A program made the position numbers and the translations under genes. From the NCBI GenBank assembly GCA_031277045.1, contig JAISLX010000172.1:1-62807 (forward strand): a stretch of 62,807 nucleotides of DNA, read 5' to 3'. The notes under the pieces were generated by a model that had not been told where the DNA came from, searched no databases, and saw nothing but the letters and a program-made list of their open reading frames with translations. This DNA is from Treponema sp. (GTDB lineage: Bacteria > Spirochaetota > Spirochaetia > Treponematales > Breznakiellaceae). This document shows, in pieces, positions 1 through 8,300 of the stretch. Position 1 is the first letter of the stretch; every line of letters starts with the position of its first letter.

Positions 1-2
1 CT

Positions 3-182
3 TACGGAGGCACAGGCACGGTAAGCGGCGCGGTAATAGGCGCTGTCTTCATGGGCGTATTGAACAACGGTATGTCAATAGTGGGTATAGATTCAAACTG
101 GCAGCGCGCCGTAAAAGGACTTGTACTGCTTGTTGCCGTTGTGTTCGATGTCATATCCAAAAGCCGGAAGAAATCCGGGTAG
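3..182 (+). CDS. C-terminal end of a sugar ABC transporter permease (XylH/RbsC family), partial
   Basis: The window opens inside a reading frame that runs to a TAG stop. Its last 59 residues look like the end of a BPD_transp_2 family inner-membrane permease of a ribose/xylose-type importer. They start with a glycine-rich turn (YGGTGTVSGAVIGAVFMGVL), continue with NNGMSIVGID and a final hydrophobic helix, and end in a basic tail (KSRKKSG). The NNGMS...W...VKG pattern is closest to xylose permease XylH, but the substrate cannot be fixed from the tail alone. The gene starts before the window. Its ATPase and binding-protein partners would lie upstream. Confidence 0.8.
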   Translation, partial: YGGTGTVSGAVIGAVFMGVLNNGMSIVGIDSNWQRAVKGLVLLVAVVFDVISKSRKKSG

Positions 183-266
183 ACGGGCTGGCGGCAGGTT
201 GTTGCTCACGGGGAGGAAATTTTCGGACCCGGATTTAATGCCGTGTATTTTTATACATCTGTAAGG

Positions 267-297
267 GCTTTCCCAAAACTTCGGTTTTTGGGAAAGC
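267..297. repeat. Palindromic hairpin repeat (TTCC/TTGG family), copy 1
   Basis: A perfect 12-bp inverted repeat (GCTTTCCCAAAA with its complement) around a 7-base loop containing TTCGG. It sits downstream of the permease stop, so it may act as a terminator, but no long T-tract follows. A related imperfect hairpin follows at 347-378. Apart from these two hairpins I see nothing in the gap 183-475. Confidence 0.6.
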
Positions 298-346
298 TGC
301 GTTGGATCTGCATGAAAAAGCGGATTCGAGGCCGCTCTTTTGAAAG

Positions 347-378
347 CTTTTCCCGGAACTAACCGGGTTTTGGGAAAG
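347..378. repeat. Palindromic hairpin repeat (TTCC/TTGG family), copy 2
   Basis: CTTTTCCC and GGGAAAG arms flank a loop holding GGAACTAACCGGGTTTT. It belongs to the same sequence style as the element at 267-297 and to copies elsewhere in the window (23009, 45457, 45541, 59852). It lies between a plus-strand gene end and a minus-strand gene end, so a bidirectional terminator role is possible. Confidence 0.45.
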
Positions 379-475
379 GTTTTGTATTATCCCTTATTCA
401 CGCCTGTAGCATACTGCAAATACCCATAACCTTTGGCGAAAGGGCCGGGATGCGTTTCAAAAACCGTCCTGGAGA

Positions 476-2158
476 TCAATAACCGTCAGACATGGAGCGG
501 TTAAGATCGCGCTGGTAGAGTTCCTGGTAAACAAGACTGCGGGTTTTAAGTTTTTCTTTAACCGGCCGGGAAAAGGGCATAAAGCGCCAAAAGATGCCCC
601 GGACTTCCTTGTCCAGTTTCTGGGTACCCTCGCTTTCCTTGATCATCCACTGAATGTAGTCCTGCACAAAATAATCTTTGATATTCCCCCTAAGTTTCAT
701 TTTCTGAAACCACTGGTAGTAATTGCCGGTAAGGCCCTCTTCCATCCAGTAATAGGAGGCTTTTTCCTTGGCCACCTGCCAGCGCAGATCCCCAATGGCG
801 GAAAGGACGGCGATGTGGAGATTTTTGGGGTACATGGGGACGACGATCCGGCCCCGGCTTGTGGCCCGGTTGTGCCGGGAAAAGGGTTCCCAGCAGAATC
901 CGGTATCGCCATAAGTTGGAAGCAGGATCACATAGGGTACAATGCGGTTGTTTCTGTTTTTGTAGGACCGGTAAAAACATTCGGTATCAATACTTTCGAT
1001 GGCGGCCATGATGGAGATGACGTTTTCCCGGAAGCCGGTATCGTTGGGGCCGCAGTGGAAGTATTCGCTGGTAAGGACTGGGAAGTGATTGCCCTGGCGG
1101 CCTATGGTCATTTTAACCATCTGCCGGACGGTTTCAAACTCGATACTTAGCGTCCCGGTGTCTACCGCCGCGGCGTTTCCTTCTTCCGCTATTTTCCCCT
1201 GGATGACCTTTACGTCTTCTTCCGCCTGCCGGTAATCCCGCAGACAGGAATCCAGTTCCCGGTCTGTCTTGAGCAGTCCTTTAAGGAGCTCCTGTAATTC
1301 GGCGATGGTCTTTTTTTGATTTTCGCTGTAGGCGGCGCTGATGTCATCAGAACTGTTCGGGGAACCGCCGCCCAGAACAATTTCTACCCGGTCCCGCACA
1401 TTCCGCTCCAGGTCTCTCCGTTCGTCCTCTTTCGCTTTGAGGAGCCCCCTGTTGCCCTCCAGCTTACCCTGGGCTTTTTCCAGAAGCTGTTGAAACCGGG
1501 CGGAGGTATTGTTCCGGGCAACCTGTACCTCGTCGGTGGTGGAGGGCTGGATTTTACCGGTTCCCACGTTTTTAAACCATTCGTCCAGGTAGTAGACCGG
1601 CTGTCCCAGTTCATCATCCACTATCAGCGAAGAAAAGAACTTCCGGGTTTCCGGCTTAAGAAAAACAGGATGGAGAATTCCAAAACGGAGCAAAAAACGT
1701 TTGGCCGGGGGAAGCTTTCCCCCGCATTTTTTGGCTACGCCAGTCAGGAAGTCCCAAAAAGCCGTGATAAACTGCTGACGAAAGATGCTGCGATCCTTGG
1801 GGTCCTTGCAGTTCAGGTACTTCTGCATAAGGCCGTGAATCCGGGCGGCGATATCTCCTTCCCCGGACAGGGCGATTTTATAGTAGTTGGGATCCGCAAA
1901 AAAATCGTGAGGGGGATCCGCGAACTTTTTGGTAATCTCGGGGAAACAGCCCCCCAAATCCGGCGTTTCACCGGCGCTTCCCGCCGGTTCGGTGTCCTTG
2001 CCGTTCAGCGTAACTTCTAACGCGCCGGGCTGTCCGGCGTCCGAACCAAAAATGCTGGAAAAATCCGGCGGCGGAACCGGCGCGTCAACGGAGCCGCCGG
2101 TTCCCAGCAGGGCGGCCAGTTCCGGATCTATTTCGTCCTGCGACACGTGTGCGGCCAT
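476..2158 (-). CDS. Hypothetical 560-residue protein with central coiled coil
   Basis: I do not recognise a family. The protein has no signal peptide or membrane segment and is probably cytoplasmic. Residues 1-70 are acidic and low in complexity and begin with a VSQDEIDPELAALLG stretch. This recalls the SQDEIDALL segment at the N-terminus of the flagellar switch proteins FliM/FliN, but the likeness may be chance. About residues 220-330 are rich in K, E, R and Q in heptad-like spacing, consistent with a coiled coil. The C-terminal 200 residues are rich in aromatic residues (YYWMEEGLTGNYYQWFQKM), suggesting a folded domain. The start is ATG with only a weak AAAGG ribosome site. It faces away from the gap operon and is monocistronic here. 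Function unknown. Confidence 0.75.
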   Translation of the reverse strand: MAAHVSQDEIDPELAALLGTGGSVDAPVPPPDFSSIFGSDAGQPGALEVTLNGKDTEPAGSAGETPDLGGCFPEITKKFADPPHDFFADPNYYKIALSGEGDIAARIHGLMQKYLNCKDPKDRSIFRQQFITAFWDFLTGVAKKCGGKLPPAKRFLLRFGILHPVFLKPETRKFFSSLIVDDELGQPVYYLDEWFKNVGTGKIQPSTTDEVQVARNNTSARFQQLLEKAQGKLEGNRGLLKAKEDERRDLERNVRDRVEIVLGGGSPNSSDDISAAYSENQKKTIAELQELLKGLLKTDRELDSCLRDYRQAEEDVKVIQGKIAEEGNAAAVDTGTLSIEFETVRQMVKMTIGRQGNHFPVLTSEYFHCGPNDTGFRENVISIMAAIESIDTECFYRSYKNRNNRIVPYVILLPTYGDTGFCWEPFSRHNRATSRGRIVVPMYPKNLHIAVLSAIGDLRWQVAKEKASYYWMEEGLTGNYYQWFQKMKLRGNIKDYFVQDYIQWMIKESEGTQKLDKEVRGIFWRFMPFSRPVKEKLKTRSLVYQELYQRDLNRSMSDGY

Positions 2159-2212
2159 TTTTTACGTACCTTTTCCTTATAACTTAGATAGTTCCCGCGG
2201 CTTGCCGCGCGG

Positions 2213-2365
2213 AGGCTCATTCGAAGGGGGCAAACGCCCACGAACCAGCCTTTCGGCGGAAAGTCTCCGGGGCGCTTCAATTTCTACGCCAATGATGGCG
2301 GGGTCGAGACCCCCAGTACAAAATGAAAAAGCCCGCGGAACTTTTTTACGCGGGATGCCCCGGAA
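2213..2365 (+). repeat. Dispersed repeat family R1, copy A
   Basis: This stretch shares a common core with segments at 60271-60465, 25906-25955 and 17066-17165. Shared blocks are TTCGAAGGGG, ACGCCAATGATGGCGGGG (itself a CGCCA/TGGCG hairpin), a CCCC..GT.CAAAATGA block and an AAA.GCCCGC-type hairpin. On the minus strand, copies A and B both encode PAIIGV.IE.P in open frames. That could reflect simple sequence conservation or a decayed short gene. The rest of the gap 2159-2737 holds only the gap promoter and nothing else I can identify. Confidence 0.6.
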
Positions 2366-2680
2366 ACCTGGCATGCTGGAACCACGTCAGACTCTAAAAT
2401 CTTTACAAAATGCTGTCAATTAAGGGAGGCCGCCCCAAGACTTCAATTCCGGAACAGTTTCAAGGGGCCGCCCGCCTGCGGAGAGGGGCCGGGCAGGGAC
2501 ATGAAACACCGGTTGCCCGCCGGTCCTGTTTCGGTTTAACGCACAACAGACGCTGCCTGGAGGGTATCACGGCCCTATGCCCTGCAGTTTTCGCGCCTCA
2601 AAAAATTCGGCCTGGTTATACCCTTCTTTGCGGGGGCGATAAACCGGCAAGAAGGCTGGCCGGGGTCCTTCGCAGGTCCA

Positions 2681-2709
2681 TTGACATAACGGCCGTTTTC
2701 CTCTATGAT
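2681..2709 (+). promoter_or_regulatory. Sigma-70-type promoter of the gap-pgk-tpiA operon
   Basis: TTGACA at 2681-2686, a 17-base spacer and TATGAT at 2704-2709 form a near-consensus promoter. Transcription would start near 2716, leaving a leader of about 22 bases that contains GGGGG just before the gap ATG. The strength fits a highly expressed glycolytic operon. Confidence 0.8.
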
Positions 2710-2719
2710 ATGTACATAA

Positions 2720-3802
<1,083 letters not shown>

Positions 3803-3905
3803 GACGGAAATTCCGCCGCTATGGGGGTCCGCGGATTTCACGGATGTACACGGATGGTACGACAAGCTGCCGGCTGGCGGCGAAACCGAACCGTGGGGTC
3901 TGTGT

Positions 3906-3917
3906 AGTCCGCGGACT
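3906..3917. repeat. Short palindrome with T-tract between gap and pgk
   Basis: AGTCCGCGGACT is self-complementary and is followed by TTTCTTTTTT. It resembles the GTCCGCAGGAC hairpins inside repeat family R1. The 163-base gap-pgk spacer also holds GTCCGCGGATTTCACGGATG, a phrase of the kind often repeated in spirochaete intergenic DNA. It could attenuate or stabilise the gap transcript relative to pgk. Confidence 0.35.
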
Positions 3918-3965
3918 TTTCTTTTTTGACACGGCGGCGATTTTGCCGCCATTACAGGAGCGAAT

Positions 3966-5228
3966 ATGATCAAGACTGTTAAATCGGTTGACCTCAAGGG
4001 CAAGCGCGTTATCATGCGGGTGGATTTCAATGTCCCGATGAAAGACGGGGCCGTGCAGGACGATACCCGCATCGCGGCGGCTATTCCCACCATCACGTAC
4101 ATTCTGGACCAGGGGGTAAAGACCCTTACCCTGATGTCCCATCTGGGGGACCCGTCAAAGGACGCCGCCAAAGCCAGGGAAAAGGCGGAAAAGGACGGCA
4201 AGAGCTTTGACGAGGCCGCTTATATCAAGGGCAAGCACCGCATGGCTCCGGTAGCGGCCTACCTGGCTAAGAAACTGGGGAAACCTGTAATTTTTGCCGG
4301 GGAAGACGGCTGTTACGGCAAAAAAGCCTTTATTGACGGCCAGGCGGCGGGGGCCATCGTCATGTTGGAGAACACCCGCTTCCACAAGGAGGAGACCGCC
4401 AAGGACGGGGCGGAACGGGACAAGCTGGCCAAAGAACTGGCCTCCTACGGAGACGTGTTTGTAAACGACGCCTTTGGCACCGCCCACCGGGATCACGCCT
4501 CCACCGCCAGCATCGCCAAGTTCGTGCCCGTATCGGTGGCCGGGTTCCTCATGGAAAAAGAGGTGAACTACCTGGAACCCATCGTTACCAGCCCCCAAAA
4601 GCCCCTGGTGGCGATTATCGGCGGGGCCAAGGTAAGCTCCAAAATTGCCGTCCTGGAAAGCCTGTTGAAGAACTCCAGCGCCCTGGTCATAGGCGGCGGC
4701 ATGGCCTACACCTTCCTCAAAGCCCAGGGCCATGCCATCGGCAAGTCCCTGGTGGAAGACGACCAGCTCGACACCGCCAGGAAGATCCTCGCCGCCGCGG
4801 CCGCCGCGAAGGTGCGGATCGTCCTCCCCGTGGACCAGGTGGGGGCGGATAAGTTTGACGCCGCCGCGGCCCCGGTCTCGGTGGACGGTCAGGATCTTCC
4901 CGCTAACCTCATGGGCCTGGACGTGGGCTCCAAGACCATCGCCGTGTACAAAGAGGTCCTGTCCGGAGCCAAGACCATCGTCTGGAACGGCCCTGTGGGG
5001 GTTTTTGAGTTTGAGGCATTCGCCAGGGGGACTGAGGAATTGGCCAAACTGGTGGCGGGAGCTACCGCCGGGGGGATCATCACGGTGGTGGGGGGCGGCG
5101 ATTCGGTAGCCGCGGTGAACAAATTCCATCTGGCCGGCAAGATGAGCCACGTTTCCACCGGCGGCGGGGCATCGCTGGAACTGCTGGAGGGTAAAAAACT
5201 CCCCGGTATCGAGGTGTGCCGCGCCTAG
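3966..5228 (+). CDS. pgk: Phosphoglycerate kinase
   Basis: Transfers the acyl phosphate of 1,3-bisphosphoglycerate to ADP, making ATP and 3-phosphoglycerate in the cytoplasm. The N-terminal substrate-binding signature (RVDFNVPMKDG) is intact, as are the conserved SHLGDP segment, the hinge motif IGGAKVSSKI, and the nucleotide-site motifs WNGPVGVFE and TVVGGGDS followed by STGGGASLELLEG. At 420 residues it is slightly longer than average (about 395), with a lysine-rich insertion after SHLGDPSKDA. It lies between gap and tpiA in the same orientation, so it is expected to be co-transcribed. ATG follows an AGGAG site (ttacaggagcgaat). Confidence 0.97.
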   Translation: MIKTVKSVDLKGKRVIMRVDFNVPMKDGAVQDDTRIAAAIPTITYILDQGVKTLTLMSHLGDPSKDAAKAREKAEKDGKSFDEAAYIKGKHRMAPVAAYLAKKLGKPVIFAGEDGCYGKKAFIDGQAAGAIVMLENTRFHKEETAKDGAERDKLAKELASYGDVFVNDAFGTAHRDHASTASIAKFVPVSVAGFLMEKEVNYLEPIVTSPQKPLVAIIGGAKVSSKIAVLESLLKNSSALVIGGGMAYTFLKAQGHAIGKSLVEDDQLDTARKILAAAAAAKVRIVLPVDQVGADKFDAAAAPVSVDGQDLPANLMGLDVGSKTIAVYKEVLSGAKTIVWNGPVGVFEFEAFARGTEELAKLVAGATAGGIITVVGGGDSVAAVNKFHLAGKMSHVSTGGGASLELLEGKKLPGIEVCRA

Positions 5229-5250
5229 CGGCCTACAACAAGGAGTAAAC

Positions 5251-6006
5251 ATGAGCGATAGACCGTATTACATTGCCGGGAACTGGAAAATGCACAAGAC
5301 CCGCGCCGAGGCGGCGGAACTTGCCAAAGCCCTGGCGGTCCAGCTTAAAGACGGGAAGCACAAGTACCTGGTGGCCCCCAGCTTTACGCTGCTGGAGACC
5401 GTAGCTCCCATCGTCAAGGGGACCAATATCCGCCTAGGGGCCCAAAACTGCGCCGCCGAGGAACAGGGAGCCCACACCGGGGAAGTTTCGGTATTGCAGC
5501 TTAAGGACCTGGGGGTCCAAACCGTGATCCTGGGCCACAGCGAGCGGCGGCACCTCTACCACGAGGATGACGCTCTTATCAACAAAAAACTTAAGCTGGC
5601 CCTGAAGCACGGCTTTGAGGTGATCCTCTGCGTCGGGGAGCTTCTTGAGGAGCGGGAGGCCGGCAAGGCGGAGCAGGTCTGCGAAACCCAGACGGTGAAG
5701 GGCCTTGAGGGGGTTTCCGCCGCCGATCTGGACCGGATCGTCATTGCCTATGAGCCGGTCTGGGCCATCGGTACGGGAAAGACCGCCACCCCGGAAGATG
5801 CCGACGCCATCCACGCCTTTGTCCGCGCGGTACTGGCGAAACTCTACGGCCAAACGGCCGCCGGCAGGATCATTATCCAGTACGGCGGTTCGGTAAAGCC
5901 CGAGAACGCCGCCCAGCTTATGGCAAAAGAAAATATTGACGGCGCCCTGGTGGGCGGCGCGGCCTTAAAAGCGGAAACCTTTGCGCCGATTGCGAAATTC
6001 GCGTAA
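5251..6006 (+). CDS. tpiA: Triosephosphate isomerase
   Basis: Interconverts dihydroxyacetone phosphate and glyceraldehyde 3-phosphate. All catalytic elements are visible: the GNWKMHKT lysine near residue 13, the histidine in ILGHSERR, and the glutamate in AYEPVWAIGTGK, whose GTGKTAT segment is the mobile loop. The phosphate-binding IQYGGSVKPENA and GGAALK motifs are also present. At 251 residues it is the standard length. It is the third gene of the glycolytic operon, starting 22 bases after pgk behind an AAGGAG site. A strong hairpin follows at 6029. Confidence 0.97.
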   Translation: MSDRPYYIAGNWKMHKTRAEAAELAKALAVQLKDGKHKYLVAPSFTLLETVAPIVKGTNIRLGAQNCAAEEQGAHTGEVSVLQLKDLGVQTVILGHSERRHLYHEDDALINKKLKLALKHGFEVILCVGELLEEREAGKAEQVCETQTVKGLEGVSAADLDRIVIAYEPVWAIGTGKTATPEDADAIHAFVRAVLAKLYGQTAAGRIIIQYGGSVKPENAAQLMAKENIDGALVGGAALKAETFAPIAKFA

Positions 6007-6028
6007 CGTGGAAAGTTCGCGCGTCTGA

Positions 6029-6071
6029 TGGTTTTTTGGAAGGGCGTCTTTTGGTGTCCTTCCAAAAACCA
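6029..6071 (+). terminator. Hairpin terminator after tpiA
   Basis: TGGTTTTTTGGAAGG pairs with CCTTCCAAAAACCA across a 14-base loop, with one bulge. The T-run is inside the arm rather than after it. Placed 23 bases after the tpiA stop, it probably ends the gap-pgk-tpiA transcript. The rest of the gap to 6280 holds only short GC palindromes. Confidence 0.6.
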
Positions 6072-6280
6072 CGGTTATCCGGCGTTCTTGGAACGCTCAA
6101 GGGATATATTTTTGGCGTTTCGCGGTATACAACCGGTTGAAAGCCAATTTTCAGGGTCGATACGGGAGATGCGGCAAGCCTCCGGGGCTTGTCCGCATAG
6201 TTCCAAAAATCCGCGGATGAACTACGCCCCCGCGGGGTATGGCCGCGGTACTTTGGCGCCCGCGGGCGGGAGGAATTGGC

Positions 6281-6703
6281 ATGAGCAGCACAGAGGAAAA
6301 TTCCGGCGCGCCGGGAGAACACCGGGATCGCGCGGGTATTCGTCATCACGGATCCGGTATACGCTGGGATGACCGCCGCCGCCGTCCCGGTGATCGCCGG
6401 ATCAGGCCAGATCGCCGGATTAGGCCAGATCGCCGGAGCGGAGCGGACCGCCGCCATGCGCCTGAGGATCGCCGTCAAAAAGATGAATTGTTTTCGCTTC
6501 CTGAGCGCCGCGTCTCCTCCCCGCGCCGTCTTTCCGGGGAACGGCGGTGTCTGGAGGACCGCCGCCTGGAAGAGCGCCGCAAAATACCGGATCGCCGGCG
6601 AAATGGGGGGGAATCCGGCCCGGATAAGCATTCCCCGGACACAGAACCAGGGGAAAGGAACCCCGAATCCGGTTTGTATCCGGGAACCATACCGCGCGGC
6701 TAA
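6281..6703 (+). CDS. Arginine-rich repeat protein (DRR/ERR repeats), function unknown
   Basis: A 140-residue protein with an excellent start: GGGAGGAA sits five bases before ATG. Residues 28-110 contain about ten [D/E]RR units at roughly six-residue spacing (DRRIRP, DRRIRP, DRRSGA, DRRHAPE, DRRQKDE, ERRVSS, ERRCLE, DRRLEE). The repeat is visible in the DNA as GATCGCCGGA-type units. The ends are hydrophilic and disordered, and there is no signal peptide or membrane helix. Alternating charge with many arginines suggests nucleic-acid or polyanion binding, or a low-complexity linker. No family can be named. A longer frame opens 42 bases upstream but lacks a ribosome site. It stands alone between tpiA and secG. 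Confidence 0.6.
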   Translation: MSSTEENSGAPGEHRDRAGIRHHGSGIRWDDRRRRPGDRRIRPDRRIRPDRRSGADRRHAPEDRRQKDELFSLPERRVSSPRRLSGERRCLEDRRLEERRKIPDRRRNGGESGPDKHSPDTEPGERNPESGLYPGTIPRG

Positions 6704-6785
6704 AGTTATGCTTGTTCCGGTCAGGGCCGGCGCGCTTCGGCGTAAACTTGAATAAAAACTACCCTTCCGGTAAAGTTATGCTAGA

Positions 6786-6815
6786 GTTGTTCGGGGACTT
6801 CGGTTGTCGAACAAC
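6786..6815. repeat. Inverted repeat upstream of secG
   Basis: GTTGTTCG and CGAACAAC arms enclose a 14-base loop that includes ACTTCGGTTG. The loop style (CTTCGGTT) matches the hairpin family seen at 267 and 23009. It lies in the 190-base gap before secG, which also contains two copies of AAAGTTATGCT (near 6704 and 6772). Confidence 0.45.
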
Positions 6816-6893
6816 ATCCGCTTGAATAGTGTTATGGCTCACTCCCAAGAACCGGATTTTTGGGATTGAATCTGGATGTTACGGAGACGGGTA

Positions 6894-7325
6894 ATGAATG
6901 CTCTTAGTGTGGTCCTGTTGGTGTTTTTTGTAATTATCGCCATCCTGCTCATCCTTCTTGTACTGGTTCAGAACGAGGAAGGGGACAGCATGGGGGGTAT
7001 TTTTGCGGGCGGGGGCGGTTCCGCCTTCGGTTCCCGCGCGGGTAATGTGCTTACCAAAACCACTACGGTGTTAGGCACTTTGTTTTTGGCGCTTAGCCTG
7101 GCCCTCGCCTTGCTTAGCCGTGGTCCCGCGGCCTCCAGCGGTGTCGAGGCCGAAGGATTTAAGCTTAGTCCGGAAACCACGGGCAGCTGGCTGGACGAGG
7201 AATTGAACCCCCGGACGGGACCGGTGGAAACCGTTGAACCGGCCGGAGCAGGGCTTGAAACCGTTGAACCGGCCGAAACCGGGGAGCCGGCTGCGGAGGC
7301 TGAGGCCTCCGGGGTTCTGGAATAG
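6894..7325 (+). CDS. secG: Preprotein translocase subunit SecG
   Basis: A small inner-membrane partner of SecYE that aids protein export. Two hydrophobic helices (about residues 5-25 and 50-72) flank the conserved cytoplasmic loop VLVQNEEGDSMGGIFAGGGG, followed by the FGSRAGNVLTKTT signature. The start is ATG at 6894, six codons inside the longest frame, because GGAG lies seven bases upstream. At 143 residues the protein is long for SecG (about 75-110). The extra C-terminal tail is acidic and contains a small tandem repeat (VETVEPAG / LETVEPAE). It begins a tightly packed run leading into the PTS and ATPase genes. Confidence 0.93.
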   Translation: MNALSVVLLVFFVIIAILLILLVLVQNEEGDSMGGIFAGGGGSAFGSRAGNVLTKTTTVLGTLFLALSLALALLSRGPAASSGVEAEGFKLSPETTGSWLDEELNPRTGPVETVEPAGAGLETVEPAETGEPAAEAEASGVLE

Positions 7326-7339
7326 GCAGGGGAGGTTCC

Positions 7340-7813
7340 ATGTTCCTGCACGAAATGTTTCCGGCCAAATGTATCAAGGTTGGTTTGGAGGCGGAAGACA
7401 AGGAAGAAGTCTTTGAGGAAATGGTGGATCATTTCTGCCAGGCCACCCGGAACAACGCCAGGGAGGAGATTCTAAAGGCCCTGCGCGAGCGGGAAGCGAA
7501 AATGTCCACCGGAATTCACAAGGGAATAGCCGTCCCCCACGGAAAAACCAATGTGGTGGAGGATGTGGTTGGGTTTTTGGGAATATCCCGCAAGGGGATC
7601 GACTATGACGCCCTGGACGGGGAACCGGTTTACCTGCTTTTTATGATACTTGCCCCCCAAAAAGACTCGGAAAAGCACCTGCGGCTCCTTAAGTGGCTGG
7701 CGGAACTCTTGGAAAACCCCCAATTTTACATGGATATCCTCTCCCAAAGGGATTCCCAGGAGGTTTATAACGTTATTTGCAAGTATGAAAGTACCTTCGT
7801 TACTGGGGGATAG
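7340..7813 (+). CDS. PTS EIIA component, fructose/nitrogen type (PtsN-like)
   Basis: A 157-residue PTS_EIIA type-2 domain. The phospho-accepting histidine is His67 in GIAVPHGKT. Upstream STGI and downstream LLFMILAPQ...HLRLLKWLAELL are family signatures. There are no membrane segments and no fused EIIB/EIIC, so it is a free-standing regulatory or shuttle protein like EIIA-Ntr rather than a dedicated sugar importer. It lies 14 bases after secG and 5 bases before the ATPase genes, an odd place that suggests co-transcription. It could couple phosphotransferase state to export or ion pumping, which is inference only. Confidence 0.88.
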   Translation: MFLHEMFPAKCIKVGLEAEDKEEVFEEMVDHFCQATRNNAREEILKALREREAKMSTGIHKGIAVPHGKTNVVEDVVGFLGISRKGIDYDALDGEPVYLLFMILAPQKDSEKHLRLLKWLAELLENPQFYMDILSQRDSQEVYNVICKYESTFVTGG

Positions 7814-7818
7814 CTGGC

Positions 7819-8241
7819 ATGTCGGATCGCGTTACCGGCCGTGAGGCGGCCGCCGTTCAGACTCCCGCCGGAACCGGCGCGGGTGAAAACGAGGCCGAGG
7901 GAAATATCCTTGGCCATCTTTTAAGAATTGAGGCTGACGCCGCTTCCCTGGTCGATGACGCGCAGGCGGAAGCGGATCGGCGGGTTGCCGAATCGGAAAA
8001 ACAGAACCGTTCCCGTTATGATGAAGTATACGCCCGGGAAGCCGCGGAACTAGACCGGGCATTTGAGGAAGAGATTACCCGTATCCGCGCGGATTACCAA
8101 AACCAACTGGAGGCGTACCGGAAGAGTTTGGACGCCATTCCTGTGGATCAGAGGTGTTTTTCCGCCTTGATGGATGAGCTTTTGACCCGGGACCCGGCGC
8201 GGGAAACTTTTCCGGTCCGCGTGTCTCCACAGGGGCTGTGA
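7819..8241 (+). CDS. V-type ATPase peripheral-stalk subunit, G/H-like
   Basis: A 140-residue charged protein whose middle (about residues 30-110) is an alanine/glutamate/arginine-rich helix, as in the coiled-coil peripheral stalk subunits of V/A-ATPases (G/H or F in other naming). Its position as first gene of the ATPase operon matches the stalk subunit of Thermus-like operons. Sequence similarity for such helices is weak, so the call rests on composition and position. The next gene opens at or just after its stop (GTGA overlap at 8238 or an ATG at 8301). The ribosome site is GGGGGA ahead of ATG. Confidence 0.65.
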   Translation: MSDRVTGREAAAVQTPAGTGAGENEAEGNILGHLLRIEADAASLVDDAQAEADRRVAESEKQNRSRYDEVYAREAAELDRAFEEEITRIRADYQNQLEAYRKSLDAIPVDQRCFSALMDELLTRDPARETFPVRVSPQGL

Positions 8242-8300
8242 TCGTGCGTCCTCCGCAAAGCCCCGGCTGTTTTAATCCCCCTTTGACCAGGGGTGGTTTT

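Noticed and set aside
2177..2374. 65-codon minus-strand frame with a PAIIGV motif, and a similar one at 60231-60458
   Set aside because: Both lie in dispersed repeat family R1. The shared peptide is explained by the repeat DNA and no ribosome site is evident.
3803..3965. Separate small gene between gap and pgk
   Set aside because: The short frames here have no ribosome site and include a repeat-like phrase and a T-tract.
4155..5252. 365-codon minus-strand frame opposite pgk
   Set aside because: Its composition (His/Gly/Val-rich) is the mirror of pgk codons and it overlaps pgk entirely.
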